Assembly (NCBI RefSeq): GCF_002224285.1
Contig: NZ_CP022436.1
Coordinates: 1,302,001 to 1,366,000 of the forward strand
Length of the DNA stretch: 64,000 nt
Direction: 5' to 3'
Source: Arthrobacter sp. YN
GTDB taxonomy: Bacteria > Actinomycetota > Actinomycetes > Actinomycetales > Micrococcaceae
Shown: in pieces, positions 36,922 to 47,433 of the stretch
How the letters are laid out: each line of letters opens with the position of its first letter
Numbering within the stretch: position 1 is the stretch's first letter
Program-made: the position numbers and the translations under genes
The notes under the pieces: generated by a model
What the model was told of the DNA's origin: nothing
Databases searched by the model: none
Seen by the model: the letters and a program-made list of their open reading frames with translations, nothing else

Positions 36922-39324
36922 GTGACGGTTGACGTTGCGGGGGGCGCTGCCCTCGAGACAGAGGAGCTACACCTAGAACAGGCGTACTTCGACGTGGCCA
37001 GAGGCTATCGAGACGACCAAGGCTCTGCATGGCTTATGACGGAGGCATCAGCGGGTAGCGCAGTCGAGCGGCGCGCATATAAGAGAGCGATCGAAAAGCG
37101 GCGAGTAGCTTCTCCTGAGGATCCCGTTGCGTTTACTCGTATTGACTACGAGGATGGCGACAAGCTTTACATCGGTAAAGTCGCAATTTTTGATGACGAA
37201 AAGAACATTCTCGTCGTGAACTGGCAGGCTCCGGCAGCCGCTGTGGCAAACCAAGCCTCCGTCCACGATCCAATGGGGCTCCAGCGTAAACGGATCTTCG
37301 ATGCACCGGCCAACAAAATTCGCCGCTTCGAGGACATTGTCTATAGGGCACTCGCCGACGCCGTCAACGAACTCGACGATCATGCCTACACAGGAGACGC
37401 ACTCCTACAGTCCCTGAGTCGTAAGCGCGGCTCAGAAATGACGGACATCGTGAAGACTATTCAGGCGGCGCAGGATCGTTTAGTAAGAGCGGACAAGGAC
37501 CAGCTCCTCATAATCCAAGGAGGTCCAGGAACAGGGAAGACCGCGGTTGCACTCCATCGAGTGTCGTGGCTGCTATTCAACTACCAAGACGAATTGCCGC
37601 CGCAAGATGTGCTGGTGGTTGGGCCAAACCCGACTTTTACGCGGTACATACGCCGGGTTCTCCCTGATTTGGGCGACGAAGATGTGATGCAGCAGGCGCT
37701 TCAGGAACTACTCGCCAACGATGTCAGGTTAGCTGCCCACGATGAGCCTGAAGTAGCCACGGTCAAAGGTTCCGTAAGAATGGCGCACGTCATCGAACGG
37801 GCATTACAGCAACGTGTCCGAGTCCCCGCCGCCGATGTCCGTATTCAGCGACGCAACACAGTCCTGACAGTAACCATATCCGCCGGAGACATTGCGGACG
37901 CTATACGTTCTCTCCAGTACAACTCTTTCGCCGACGGAAGGCGACGACTCCGTCATCGGCTTGTCGAGCTTGCTGTGCCACAGCTGGGAAACGTACGGCA
38001 AATTGATCCCGAACAGTTTCTTGACCTCAAGGCGCTTGAAGCTGAAGTTGAGAAGATTTGGCCGCAGATAACACCCCAGCAATTCCTACGAGATCTGTTG
38101 GGCTCGAAAGAGAGACTACGCCGGGCGGGGGATGGGAACCTAACCTTGCAAGAGATTGATCTACTGTATCGCCAGCAGTCTGAGAAAGTCGCTGACGAGC
38201 AGTGGTCGCTTGCAGATCTCGCACTTTTGGATGAGGCGAACGCGCGGATGAGGGAAGCTCCGCGCACCTACGGCCACATCGTGGTAGATGAGACCCAAGA
38301 TCTCTCGAAAATGCAGCTTCGAGCTATTCGTCGCCGATCCAGAAACGGTTCGATGACCGTCGTCGGCGACATAGCACAATCAACAGGACCCTATTCAAGG
38401 GACTCGTGGGATGACGTCGCCGTTCTCCTTGGACAGGGGACTGCAGCTGCAAAGCCGCCCAGCATTGTGGAACTTGAGCACGGTTACCGCGTTCCCAAAC
38501 AGGTTTTTGACGTCGCGCTTCCGATCCTGGAGTCGGCCGCGCCCTCAGTTACGCCGCCACGTATTCTCCGCGATGTTGAATATGCGCCGCGCTTTGCGGG
38601 CGCATCAACGACTGATCTGTCTCAGGAGGTCGCCAGATCAGTTTTTACTCATAGTGGTAGAGGACGCTTCGTGGGTGTGGTTGCCCCGGTCCAGTTGTGG
38701 GAAGGCCTTCGCGCGGCTTTCCGGCATGACGACTTGCAATGGAGTGAATCCTCCCAGGGCGAGCTTTCATCAGCCATCAATCTCGTTACCCCAGAAGACG
38801 CCAAGGGACTCGAATTTGACGCTGTGATTGTGGTCGACCCGGCCCTTATTCTCGAAATGCCGCATGGTGAACGTCTTCTATACATCGCTCTCACCCGGAC
38901 CACGACCCATCTCGACGTTATTTACCCGCACGGTTGCCTTCCACCAATTCTTGCGGGCCACGTCGATTTCGACCCTGCGATGGAAAACTCGGCCGCAGAG
39001 CTGCCCGTTCCATCCACTGACACCACTGCTTCTGACTTCAGCACTGACGAAATCGTGAACTCTTCCAGTCCCAGTTCATCTAGTCTCGGTCTGATCGTCG
39101 AGGAGGTTGAAGTTACACCTAGCCCGCCTGAGGATGTATCGGCCATGCAGGCCCACGATCGGCAGGAGACTCTCGAACCGAGCAGTATCAATGGCATGCA
39201 AAAAGCAATGGCCACGCATCTCGCGAAGTTCTTCATGTCTCAAATATCTGAAAACGTCCCGGCCAAACTAGTGCCAGCGGTCGTCGAAGAGCTGGTCCGA
39301 ATGAGCAAGGGCCAAGGATCATGA
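36922..39324 (+). CDS. helR: HelD/HelR-like UvrD-family helicase
   Basis: 800 residues from a GTG with AAGGGG upstream. The N-terminal 90 residues form the coiled arm seen in HelD (ELHLEQAYFDVARGYRDDQG), then UvrD-like motor motifs: IIQGGPGTGKTAVALHR near 198, VDETQDLSKMQLRAI near 454, GDIAQSTG near 486, and LEFDAVIVVDP and LLYIALTRT near the end. HelD proteins bind RNA polymerase through the secondary channel and free stalled complexes; the actinobacterial HelR form gives rifamycin tolerance. Here the gene is divergent from mcrBC inside a defence island. The C-terminal 120 residues are acidic and Ser-rich, ending in a short helix. Confidence 0.75.
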   Translation: MTVDVAGGAALETEELHLEQAYFDVARGYRDDQGSAWLMTEASAGSAVERRAYKRAIEKRRVASPEDPVAFTRIDYEDGDKLYIGKVAIFDDEKNILVVNWQAPAAAVANQASVHDPMGLQRKRIFDAPANKIRRFEDIVYRALADAVNELDDHAYTGDALLQSLSRKRGSEMTDIVKTIQAAQDRLVRADKDQLLIIQGGPGTGKTAVALHRVSWLLFNYQDELPPQDVLVVGPNPTFTRYIRRVLPDLGDEDVMQQALQELLANDVRLAAHDEPEVATVKGSVRMAHVIERALQQRVRVPAADVRIQRRNTVLTVTISAGDIADAIRSLQYNSFADGRRRLRHRLVELAVPQLGNVRQIDPEQFLDLKALEAEVEKIWPQITPQQFLRDLLGSKERLRRAGDGNLTLQEIDLLYRQQSEKVADEQWSLADLALLDEANARMREAPRTYGHIVVDETQDLSKMQLRAIRRRSRNGSMTVVGDIAQSTGPYSRDSWDDVAVLLGQGTAAAKPPSIVELEHGYRVPKQVFDVALPILESAAPSVTPPRILRDVEYAPRFAGASTTDLSQEVARSVFTHSGRGRFVGVVAPVQLWEGLRAAFRHDDLQWSESSQGELSSAINLVTPEDAKGLEFDAVIVVDPALILEMPHGERLLYIALTRTTTHLDVIYPHGCLPPILAGHVDFDPAMENSAAELPVPSTDTTASDFSTDEIVNSSSPSSSSLGLIVEEVEVTPSPPEDVSAMQAHDRQETLEPSSINGMQKAMATHLAKFFMSQISENVPAKLVPAVVEELVRMSKGQGS

Positions 39325-39499
39325 CGAGCGGCAGTAGCTTTTGTACCTTCGGCTGGAGCATGAGCGTCGTTGTGTATTGACTTGTTCGCTCACAGCATCC
39401 AGCGCCCGATATCCTGCACTGGAGCCTCCGGGGCGAGACCATTCCGGATCGAAATGCAATTAGACAAGATTCCGAGCTATTCGGGGATCAGGGGTTACC

Positions 39500-42400
39500 G
39501 TGCCGCTTAACAAGGCCGAGTTGGATAAGAAGCTAGCAGCTCAGATGCAGGCGTGGCGGGACGACCTCCTGTCCATTGACCGACGGCAAAAGCTTGTCTA
39601 CTTTCAGCACCCCAAGTCGGGCACCTTTGAAATCGTCGATCCTGGCTGTTTGGAGACTGAAGCTCGCATCAACAAAGGCGGAGTTCTCGTCGATGGAGAC
39701 GACGATTCAGAGTCCGGTGCTGCACGGACACCTTCAGTGCCGGCCAACGTCGCCGCAAGGAAGCTCACAGCTGCCGGGAAGACGTCTGCCCAAGTCTTAT
39801 CCACGTGCGGCTTCATCAGCGTTCCGAGCAGGAGTATGCGGATCGCGGGGTTTGGACGCTGTACATCGCCTACGGCATGCTCAACTGGATGGATCCCGCG
39901 GATTCGAAGTCGATCTCCAGCCCTTTGCTCTGGGTCCCAGTTCGTCTTACCAGAGACGGGCAAAATTACCGCATAGACCGAACCGAGGGTGAACCGACAT
40001 TAAATACAGCGCTCGCTCTAAAATTGAGCCGCGACTTCGGCGTAAGACTGCCGGAACTTGATGACGAGGACCTAACTGCTGCAAGTGTTTTCGGTGCCGT
40101 GCGAAGCGCTGTTGCCAAAGAACCGAACTGGACAGTTGACGAGAGGGTGGTTCTGTCCATCTTCAGCTTTCACAAAGAGGCCATGTATCGCGACTTGGAA
40201 GAGAACGAATCGCGCATTACATCCAGGGGTCTGATACAGCTGCTGGCTGTAGGCCCAGAATCCCCGTCGTCGTCAAAGTTTCCCTTCGATCCGGTACGGG
40301 ACGAAGACCTTGATGGCACGCTAGCGCCTGAAAAGTTGCATAGTATCCTCGACGCTGATGGAAGCCAACGGAAATGCATCCTAGCGGCCAGGGACGGCCA
40401 TAGCTTCATTATGGATGGCCCTCCCGGGACGGGTAAGAGCCAAACCATCGCCAACATGATCGCTGAACTCATGGCCGTTGGAAAAACCGTTCTCTTTGTC
40501 AGTGAGAAAGCTGCAGCCCTCGATGTAGTGCGTGACCGCCTGGCACAGCGGCAGATGGAACCTTTCCTATTAGAGCTGCACAGTCACAAAGCAACGCGGA
40601 AACACGTCGTACAGACACTTCACGCGGAGCTCACCCGTCGGCCCATGGCGCGCTCCACCTTTTCGGACACCGACCGCTCTCAGCTGATCAAGAGCCGTAC
40701 GCGGCTGTCCGATTACGCGGAAGCGATGAACGAAATCAGACGTCCCTTGGGCCGCAGCCTTCATGAGGTGTTGGGGAGACTGAGCCAGCTCGCCGACCAT
40801 GACGACCACCCCGCGGGGAGCCCCGACATTCTGTCGTCTTTGACTGCCGACGTTTTAGCGGAGATAAAAATGACAGCTTCGTCGCTTGCTCAAGTCTGGC
40901 GCCCTGCGGAAAAAGGAGAGTACTTCCCATGGACAGGACTGGATGGAGCAGGGCTGTCGCAAGATCGCATCAAGGAACTCGAACGGGTCCTTCAAGCCTT
41001 ATCCGTTCAAGCCGAGCGCGTTTCAAGGACGTCCAACCTCGTTGATTCTCAACTACCATTTTGGACCGTCGATATGGATATTAACGGCGTCCGCTCCCGC
41101 AGCGCCGTCGTGAAGCTGCTGACCGACAAACGCAGCATTCCGCACTCCTGGTATGTCTGTGATCTTGCATCGATTCTTAAAACACTGGATAGCGTTGAGG
41201 AACGTGAAAAACAGCTGGATGGTCTCGAATCGGAGGTCAACAACCAATCGAATAAACGTTGGGTTGCAGACGACAGGAAGCTAATTAGCCCCCTCAACGC
41301 ACTCCTTTCGAGTGATCCGAAAGTATACTCAAGTGTGCTTGCGGACTGCTCCTTGAAGCAGATGCAGGAACTGCACGAAACAGTTGAGAAGGTAGCGCGT
41401 GCTCTCCATGACCTTGCCGGCCGAGCGGGTGAACTTGGAAAGTTGTTCAATCTCAACCAAAGCTCCTTAACACTCAACAAATGTCGTGCATTAGCTGCCC
41501 TGGCGGAACTGAGTCAACAGGGTAGTCTGCCAGAGGCGGACTGGATTAATGCGAGTATTCAGGAATGGAATTCGATGTGGTAATTTTTGATGAGGCTTCG
41601 CAGGTTATGTCTGCCGATGCAGTCAACTGCATCTATAGAGGTAAACAACTGATTGTTGCCGGTGATCAAAAGCAATTGCCGCCCACATCTTTTTTCTCGA
41701 CGGCGGAGGAGGAAGCTGATGACAATGACGAGCTGCCGGATAATTTTGATAGCGTTCTCGATCTCTGCAAGGCACCGGCGCAATGGTTTCACTCCCGCTT
41801 CTTTGGCATTATAGGAGCCTTCATGAGGACTTGATTACCTACTCAAATTATCGGATTTATGCTGGCAAGCTTCATACATTTCCCGGAGCGACCCAAGAAG
41901 CGAATGACCTTGGTGTTCATCACGAATTTGTGCCTGGCATTTATCGGCGTGGAGCAGGCAGCCGCAACCCGATCGAAGCGGAGCGCGTCGTAGATCGAGT
42001 TCTCGAACACCGCCGGCTCAATCCAGATCTTTCACTGGGAGTTGTTACCTTCTCCAACCAACAAGCAGAAGCCGTGTCAGAGGCAATCGAGCGACGGGCG
42101 GAACAAGAACCTCTGCTGACTGGCCTGATGGAGGATCATGATCGTCTGCATGGATTCTTTGTCAAGAACCTTGAGTCGGTCCAAGGCGACGAACGCGACA
42201 TCATCATTTTTAGTGTCGGTTATGGACCCGACGAGGCCGGCAAACTAACGATGAATTTCGGGCCCCTCACCCGCAAGGGAGGTGAGAGGCGGCTGAATGT
42301 TGCCGTTACCCGTGCCCGGCGCCGAGTGGAGGTCGTGAGCTCCTTCCGTGCCGGTGACATGACAGATGGAACTTCTGAAGGCAACATGCATCTGAAGAAC

Positions 42401-43438
42401 TATTTGGACTTCGCAGAAAGGGGCAGGGCTGCGTTGTCTTCGGATATGTCAGGGTCAGTCGGAGAGGCCGAGAGTCCTTTTGAGGAAGAAGTCTTGAAGG
42501 TCGTACGATCGTGGGGCTTCGACGCCGTTCCTCAGGTCGGAGCGGCCGGTTACAGGATAGATATTGGTGTGCGTCATCCTGGCAAAGCAGGAACCTTCAT
42601 GTTGGGGATTGAATGTGATGGCGCCGCGTATCACTCGGCCAAGACTGCCCGAGACCGCGACCGACTTCGTGAAGCCGTTCTCCGCGGACTAGGCTGGGAC
42701 ATCCATCGCATTTGGGGTCTCAGCTGGTATAGGGACCGTGCGTCTCACGAGCACCTGCTCAAGGAGGCTCTTGAGGGTGCTTTGCGCGGTACCCGTCTTG
42801 TACCTGCAGTAGTAGGCACAACTGCATCGCCAGAATTTTTGGAATACGAAGAAGTCGATCTTTCGGCACCTCCTGCATGGACCGTTCCCTATGCAGCCGC
42901 TGCTCGCCCGCCACGGCGCTATCGGTACCAGCCTGGAGATTTGGACGCGTTGAATGATCTCGTCTCCTACGCGTCACATGTGGTGGGAGCAGAAGCGCCA
43001 CTTCACGTGGATACTTTTCATTCACGCCTGCGAGACCATTGGGAAACGGGCGGTGTTGGCACTCGCGTCCGTGCAAATGTTGAACGCGCTTTGTCGCTCG
43101 CCAAGGTCAGCGGTATGAAGATCAAGCTCGACAAGCAGGGATTCATCCGAATCGACGGTGCTCAGTCGGTCAATGTGCGCCGTCCGACTGATGAGAATGA
43201 CGTACGTAAAGCTGGGACGATCCCACCTGAAGAGTTTGATGAGGCGGTTCGCCTAGTAGTCGCGGACGCCATCGTGATTACTGAGGAAGACCTCTATGTG
43301 GCCGTGCGTAACGTCTTCGGATGGGCTCGGCGCGGAAGCGATATCCAGGCAGCCTTGCAAAGGAGCTTGGTACGGGCTGTAAAGAAGGGCTATTGCGTGC
43401 GGAGGGCTGATGGTACTTACGAAACAACGCAGGTCTGA
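39500..43438 (+). pseudogene. DUF4011-helicase-nuclease-DUF3320 gene, broken
   Basis: Four frames belong to one gene. Frame one (39500, GTG, AGGGG upstream) holds the DUF4011 start. One missing base near 39803-39808 moves to frame two with Walker A IMDGPPGTGKSQTIANM (40420) up to 41583. Around 41566 the sequence jumps from EADWINASIQEW straight to FDVVIFDEASQV (motif II), so the segment normally lying between is deleted. A further missing base near 41783 leads to the last frame with motif GERRLNVAVTRARRRVEVVS, an MTES_1575/Vsr-like nuclease (FMLGIECDGAAYHSAKTARD, 42600) and DUF3320 at the end. Single-gene DUF4011-helicase-nuclease proteins are catalogued as anti-phage systems (Hhe, from memory). 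Confidence 0.8.
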
Positions 43439-43468
43439 GACGTGTTGTCCCTTTACACGCCTCGACGG

Positions 43469-44389
43469 TTATCGCCATCGGATGTGTGATTGAAGTCGGA
43501 CCCAACTGTGGTGGGGTCCGGGGACGTTGTTGCTGGAAGTGATGTTGTGGAGGCTCTCTGATCCTCCAAATGAAACTCGACTCGAATACTTCATGAAGCG
43601 GATATTTTGCGCGATGGTGAGAGCTCGGCGGATCCGAAGGTCGTCTTCTTGGGCAATGATGACACCTTCTACGGATTGTCCTGGCTCGATCAAAGCTTCC
43701 TGGGCGTAACCCATGTAGCGCTGGATTTGTCCCACGACGACATCGCCGGCGCGGGCGCGCTTGAGCTCCACAACCAGGAGGCGCTTTCGATCCTCGCTCA
43801 CCGCGAGGATGTCCATAGGTCCTGTGTGGGTAGGAATTGCTGGCCCACGAGTTGGCCATCTTCCTCATAGATGTCGTATTCCCGCCCCAATGAGTGCTCT
43901 GCCAGTTATGGACCAGGAAGTCCTCAAGTTGCTTTTCCAGATGAAACGCGAGCTGGTCCTCAACTTCGCTCGCGATGGCCTCAACTATGGGCTCCAAGGT
44001 TCCATCGGAGAGCTGTGTGAGCTTAGCCAATTCAGCGGCATGGGGCGCCAGTGAAAAACGGTCATGGGTACGCCTGCGGAAGACGCAAGGGCCGGGCTCA
44101 TTGCGTCGCGTCTGAAGGAGCCTTTCCAATCGACGCGTAGCCGGTGGGGAAGCGGCCGCCCGGGGTGAAACTCGTGGCCTCCAGTGACGACCCCATATTG
44201 ATACGTCCGGTCCGGCTTCGGAGCAACAACTACGTCACCCTCTAGAATCCCTTCGCTGGCGGCCCATAGGTTGCCCATGGCAAGGCCTGCCGCAATCCTC
44301 GTTTAGTGGGGATACATGTCCTGAAACACAGGAACAAGTGCCCCGCGAAAGCTGTCGGCCCCGTCGCCTAGATGTGGACGAATTTCGTA
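43469..44389 (-). pseudogene. NucS-like/PDDEXK restriction endonuclease, broken
   Basis: Minus-strand frames reconstruct one protein: GADSFRGALVPVFQDMYPH, MGNLWAASEGILEGDVVVAP, LPHRLRVDWKGSFRRDAMSP, LSDGTLEPIVEAIASEVEDQ, LEDFLVHNWQST, GREYDIYEEDGQLVGQQFLP, MDILAVSEDRKRLLVVELKR, then GDVVVGQIQRYMGYAQEA and IIAQEDDLRIRRAL. The EYDI, MDILA and VVELKR motifs are the nuclease core. Frames are broken by one missing base at 44054-44058 (A5 where T6 coding is expected), near 43813-43822 and near 43888, plus TAA stops near 44319 and 44390. The 5' end is lost. Confidence 0.75.
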
Positions 44390-44407
44390 TTAAATACGGG
44401 AGTATCC

Positions 44408-44524
44408 GTGGTGGAGTTTCCGCTGGATCTTTCGCGCGAGCCCGAGGCTTTGCTGGCGCGAGTGCGTGAATTAGCACGTCGTGCCTATAGCGAAGTAGCC
44501 GCGCAGGCGGCAGTGGGTTACTAG
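44408..44524 (+). CDS. Short open frame, 38 codons, doubtful
   Basis: GTG at 44408 with GGGAG upstream opens a short frame rich in Arg/Ala (LSREPEALLARVRELARRAY) that stops at 44524. It resembles the beginning of a longer helical protein whose remainder is gone. I cannot assign a family. The surrounding 44390-44851 shows no other gene. Confidence 0.2.
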   Translation: MVEFPLDLSREPEALLARVRELARRAYSEVAAQAAVGY

Positions 44525-44596
44525 AAGACTTTGGCCGAGTACAACAAAGCTTGCCCAGGTTCGCGTATCTGACGACGAACCGAAGCGAGGAATGCT

Positions 44597-44623
44597 GGCA
44601 CAACACAACACAACACAACACAG
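44597..44623 (+). repeat. CAACA pentanucleotide repeat
   Basis: At least four perfect CAACA units (44601-44620) with partial units at both ends, about 230 bases before the hydrolase start. Such runs are unusual in this high-GC DNA and can change length by slippage. Confidence 0.7.
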
Positions 44624-44851
44624 CGCAGGTAAGTGAGTCTGCCTGATCATCCCACAGGGATGGCCGATTCCCGCTGGAATGCGGGGCCATGAGCTTAAGA
44701 CATTATCTTGTAAGATTCGTCTCCCTTGATGCGGATGAGTCGCCTCAGAACCTCGATTCTTCGGGAAGATACCTTTTGCATGACTATGCTTGCCCGAAAG
44801 ACCTGGTTTAGTCGTTCCGGATTTCCAGGGGTGGACGCGAAGGGGCTTTTC

Positions 44852-46705
44852 TTGTCGAAAAAAACGATCTTGCTGTTCTTGCATGGAGTGGGAAGTGGGG
44901 ACCCAGAGGACCGCTGGATGGTTGCGCTGACGCAGTCTTTGGCGCGGCTCGGTTACCCCGAGCTGGAGTCGCTGAGCGTCATAGCCCCGAAATACGCACA
45001 CGCCCTAAAGGGTGCCGACCAGCCGTGCCAATTGCCGGGCCTAACCATAAAGCAGCCTCTCCGGGAGGCAGCCAGGAAGAATCGACGCGACTTCGAGCGT
45101 CGTATCGGAGCCCTGGAGTATAGGCTCGGGCGCCACGACAGAGGGAACGGCTACGTTGGCAGTGACATTGTGGTCGATGCCGCAGTTGCGTTGCCGTCGT
45201 TTGATCAAGCCCGCAACTACCTGAATAATCCGAAAATTCGGGCGCAGGTCTTGAAACGCATCCTCAGTAAACTTCCGGAGTCGGGGAGGCTCGTGATCGT
45301 GGGCCATAGCCTCGGCTCGGTCATCGCCGCCGACATCGTCCGGCGTCTGCCGGTCGGCCTTGAGGTGGCCGGTATGGTCACCATAGGTAGCCCGTTGGCG
45401 AGTGGGGTATTCGACGTCGACAAACTTCGCGACACACTAAGTGAGCCGCCGACCAATTTGGCGTGGTGGGTGAACTTTTGGAATGGGGCCGATCCTGTAG
45501 CTGCGCGCCGTGGGGTGTCATCAGTCTTCCCTTGGCTGATTGATTATCGTATTCGTACGAAGAAAGTGGGGGGAGCCGCCCACGCGGCCGTCGACTATCT
45601 GGCCAATGACGCAGTAGCGGCTGCCATCGGCTATGCCCTATTCGGGTCTAGATCCACAGAAGTCGCGCAGGTAGAAAACGGGCTTGACATTCCACTGGAC
45701 GCCACTGAGCACTTCGCGCTTCTGGCCCTTCGGTATGCCTATCTGATGAAGACGCGTTTGGAAGGCGAAGAGAAGGATCGCTTTACTGGAGCCCTTCGTC
45801 ATGTGCAAGCGTCGGTCGTCGAAGACATTAAGAAACGAAACTCCCGCGAAGGGAGAGGGACGCCATCCGAGATTGCGAGGCTGGCGTTCGACTTTTCCGA
45901 TTTAGGTGCGGAGGTACCCGAGCCGCTTCCGAGCAGTCACGTCCCCAAAGACGAAGCTGCTGTCCTTCTGACAGTGCTGGCAGCAGAGAACGTCATACGT
46001 CCGTTCGAGATCTCCTTTTCCAGAAAACTGTGGCAAGAAGCCATGGAAGACCTCGCCGCTGAGATGGGTCTGGGAAGTCAGTATGGTGCCGACGTGTTCA
46101 TGGCAGCAAAGCTCGCGCAAGAAGCACTCAGCGGTAGTCGCGGAGTTAATTGGATCAAATGGGGTGCCTTGGGTGCGGGCGCGGCCGCAATCGTCGTGGC
46201 GACGGGTGGCTTGGCGCTCGCTGCTGGACCGGGCCTTGCCGGAGCCGCAGTAATTACGAGCGCGCTGGCGAGTTTCGGCCCCGGCGGCATGATCGGGGGT
46301 CTGCTTACGGCTGGATCACTCGTTACGGCCGGTGGTGGCGGCATTGCGTACGGTCTAGCAAGTCCTGGAACCACGGCGGAAACCCTCGTTGGCGTTGTTG
46401 AGCGCCGGCTCGCTGCAGCAATTCTGCGCCAGCGGCAGCATCTCGATCCTGACGAAGGTCTCTGGGCGGTCCTCGTTGAAACCGAAATAGAGGTGCGGCG
46501 CGAACACGAGCGGCTTGACGAGTTTTCTGATGCATCCGCCCCTGCGCTCAAGGAGCTGAAACGGAAGATTGACGCCATCGAGCGGGCGTTGAAATACCTC
46601 ACCGACCACGGCTTGGAGCCCCGTATCGATTCTCCGCAGGAGGACGACTACCCAACAACAGCTTTCTTTAAGAGGGAACCCTGGATTTCTAAACAAGGAG
46701 GGTGA
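44852..46705 (+). CDS. Alpha/beta hydrolase with glycine-rich membrane-like C-terminus
   Basis: About 617 residues from a TTG (SKKTILLFLHGVGSGDPEDR) with AAGGGG upstream; the frame is open from 44726. The N-terminal 230 residues are an alpha/beta hydrolase fold: HGVGSG oxyanion region near 11 and the nucleophile elbow VGHSLGSVIAADIV near 149 (catalytic Ser), followed by MVTIGSPLASGVF, as in lipases. Residues 230-420 are helical. Residues 430-505 are a Gly/Ala-rich hydrophobic block long enough for two or three membrane helices (ALGAGAAAIVVATGGLALAA and onwards), then a charged helical tail. The layout suggests a membrane-acting lipase effector; placement at the end of the defence island supports an anti-phage role, but no such family is recognised. 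Confidence 0.7.
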   Translation: MSKKTILLFLHGVGSGDPEDRWMVALTQSLARLGYPELESLSVIAPKYAHALKGADQPCQLPGLTIKQPLREAARKNRRDFERRIGALEYRLGRHDRGNGYVGSDIVVDAAVALPSFDQARNYLNNPKIRAQVLKRILSKLPESGRLVIVGHSLGSVIAADIVRRLPVGLEVAGMVTIGSPLASGVFDVDKLRDTLSEPPTNLAWWVNFWNGADPVAARRGVSSVFPWLIDYRIRTKKVGGAAHAAVDYLANDAVAAAIGYALFGSRSTEVAQVENGLDIPLDATEHFALLALRYAYLMKTRLEGEEKDRFTGALRHVQASVVEDIKKRNSREGRGTPSEIARLAFDFSDLGAEVPEPLPSSHVPKDEAAVLLTVLAAENVIRPFEISFSRKLWQEAMEDLAAEMGLGSQYGADVFMAAKLAQEALSGSRGVNWIKWGALGAGAAAIVVATGGLALAAGPGLAGAAVITSALASFGPGGMIGGLLTAGSLVTAGGGGIAYGLASPGTTAETLVGVVERRLAAAILRQRQHLDPDEGLWAVLVETEIEVRREHERLDEFSDASAPALKELKRKIDAIERALKYLTDHGLEPRIDSPQEDDYPTTAFFKREPWISKQGG

Positions 46706-46763
46706 CTAGCCTCCAACGCGGCACAGACCACCGCTGGCGGTTCGAACCCTTTGGTCTGCGTGG

Positions 46764-47166
46764 GACGTTAGGCTTTTGGACGGCATCGTAAGGGGAACGA
46801 TTTTGAAAATGACCACTGCACGTAAGCTCCGCGTTTTGAACATTTCAGCCACAGTCCTGCTGTTGACCGTTGTAACTCTGCAATCCACCCAAGTGATCAG
46901 CGGGTTCTGGAGCATGACACTCCTCGTGCTCATCGGAGTCCCGACGACGGTCGCTTGGGTGATCCTTGAGCGGCGCCAGGGCGCCGAGAAGATGAGGGAC
47001 GCGGCGTAGCTCGTCTTCTTCTCCCGGTGTAAGGATTCTGGCGGCGTGCCCGCGCAAGGTGCTCGACGGGGTCGCGCAGGCGCCCCGTGGGCCCGAGAAG
47101 GACCCTGCTGACAACTTCGCGTTCGGCGGCTGGCAGGCGCCGCTTATCGACGAGGTTGTTGGCGAG
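46764..47166 (+). repeat. Direct repeat, left copy (with internal deletion)
   Basis: Sequence from GACGTTAGGCTT to GGCGAG closely matches 49344-49901. It covers a whole small membrane-protein gene and, after a junction at the shared GCT near 47060, codons about 12-46 of the RibD-type gene at 49764. About 146 bases present in the right copy, including that gene's start, are missing here. The left copy's RibD part is therefore a dead fragment. Confidence 0.8.
46809..47009 (+). CDS. Tiny two-helix membrane protein, copy 1
   Basis: 66 residues from the ATG at 46809 (MTTARKLRVLNISATVLLLT); an upstream in-frame TTG at 46803 is better spaced from AAGGGGAA. Two membrane segments, then VILERRQGAEKMRDAA. 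About 85% identical to the protein at 49390, and related in layout (helix, short turn, helix ending WVILERR or WVIKDR) to that at 51466. Function unknown. Confidence 0.65.
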   Translation: MTTARKLRVLNISATVLLLTVVTLQSTQVISGFWSMTLLVLIGVPTTVAWVILERRQGAEKMRDAA

Positions 47167-47433
47167 CCACGGCTGGCCCACGACGGATGGACCGGGAATC
47201 TCCGTGACTCCCAGCGAGTGCTTGGGTAGTCCCACTCGTCCACCAGAGGCAGGTCCACGACCCCAAAATCGAGGTTGTCACCGGAAGCCCACAGGACTGA
47301 TGTTAGGTTCGCTTCGGGTAGGTTCACCTGAGCCGGCTCTGTAGGTAGCTAGTCATCTGCGGGAACTGGCGACTGGTCCGGAGACATCAATCCCTGCGGC
47401 AGGGACGTGCGTGTCGAACGCCGACCGCGTCCG

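Noticed and set aside
12650..46705. Prophage or integrative element carrying the defence genes
   Set aside because: No integrase, tRNA, attachment repeat or phage structural gene was found on either side.
46736..46765. tRNA-like GGCGGTTCGAACCC segment with CAGACCA/TGGTCTG arms
   Set aside because: Only the T-arm resembles a tRNA; no anticodon arm, D-arm or acceptor stem can be drawn.
46845..47327. 160-codon minus-strand frame across the left direct repeat
   Set aside because: Most of it is antisense to the intact small membrane protein and the RibD fragment, and it has no ribosome site or motif.
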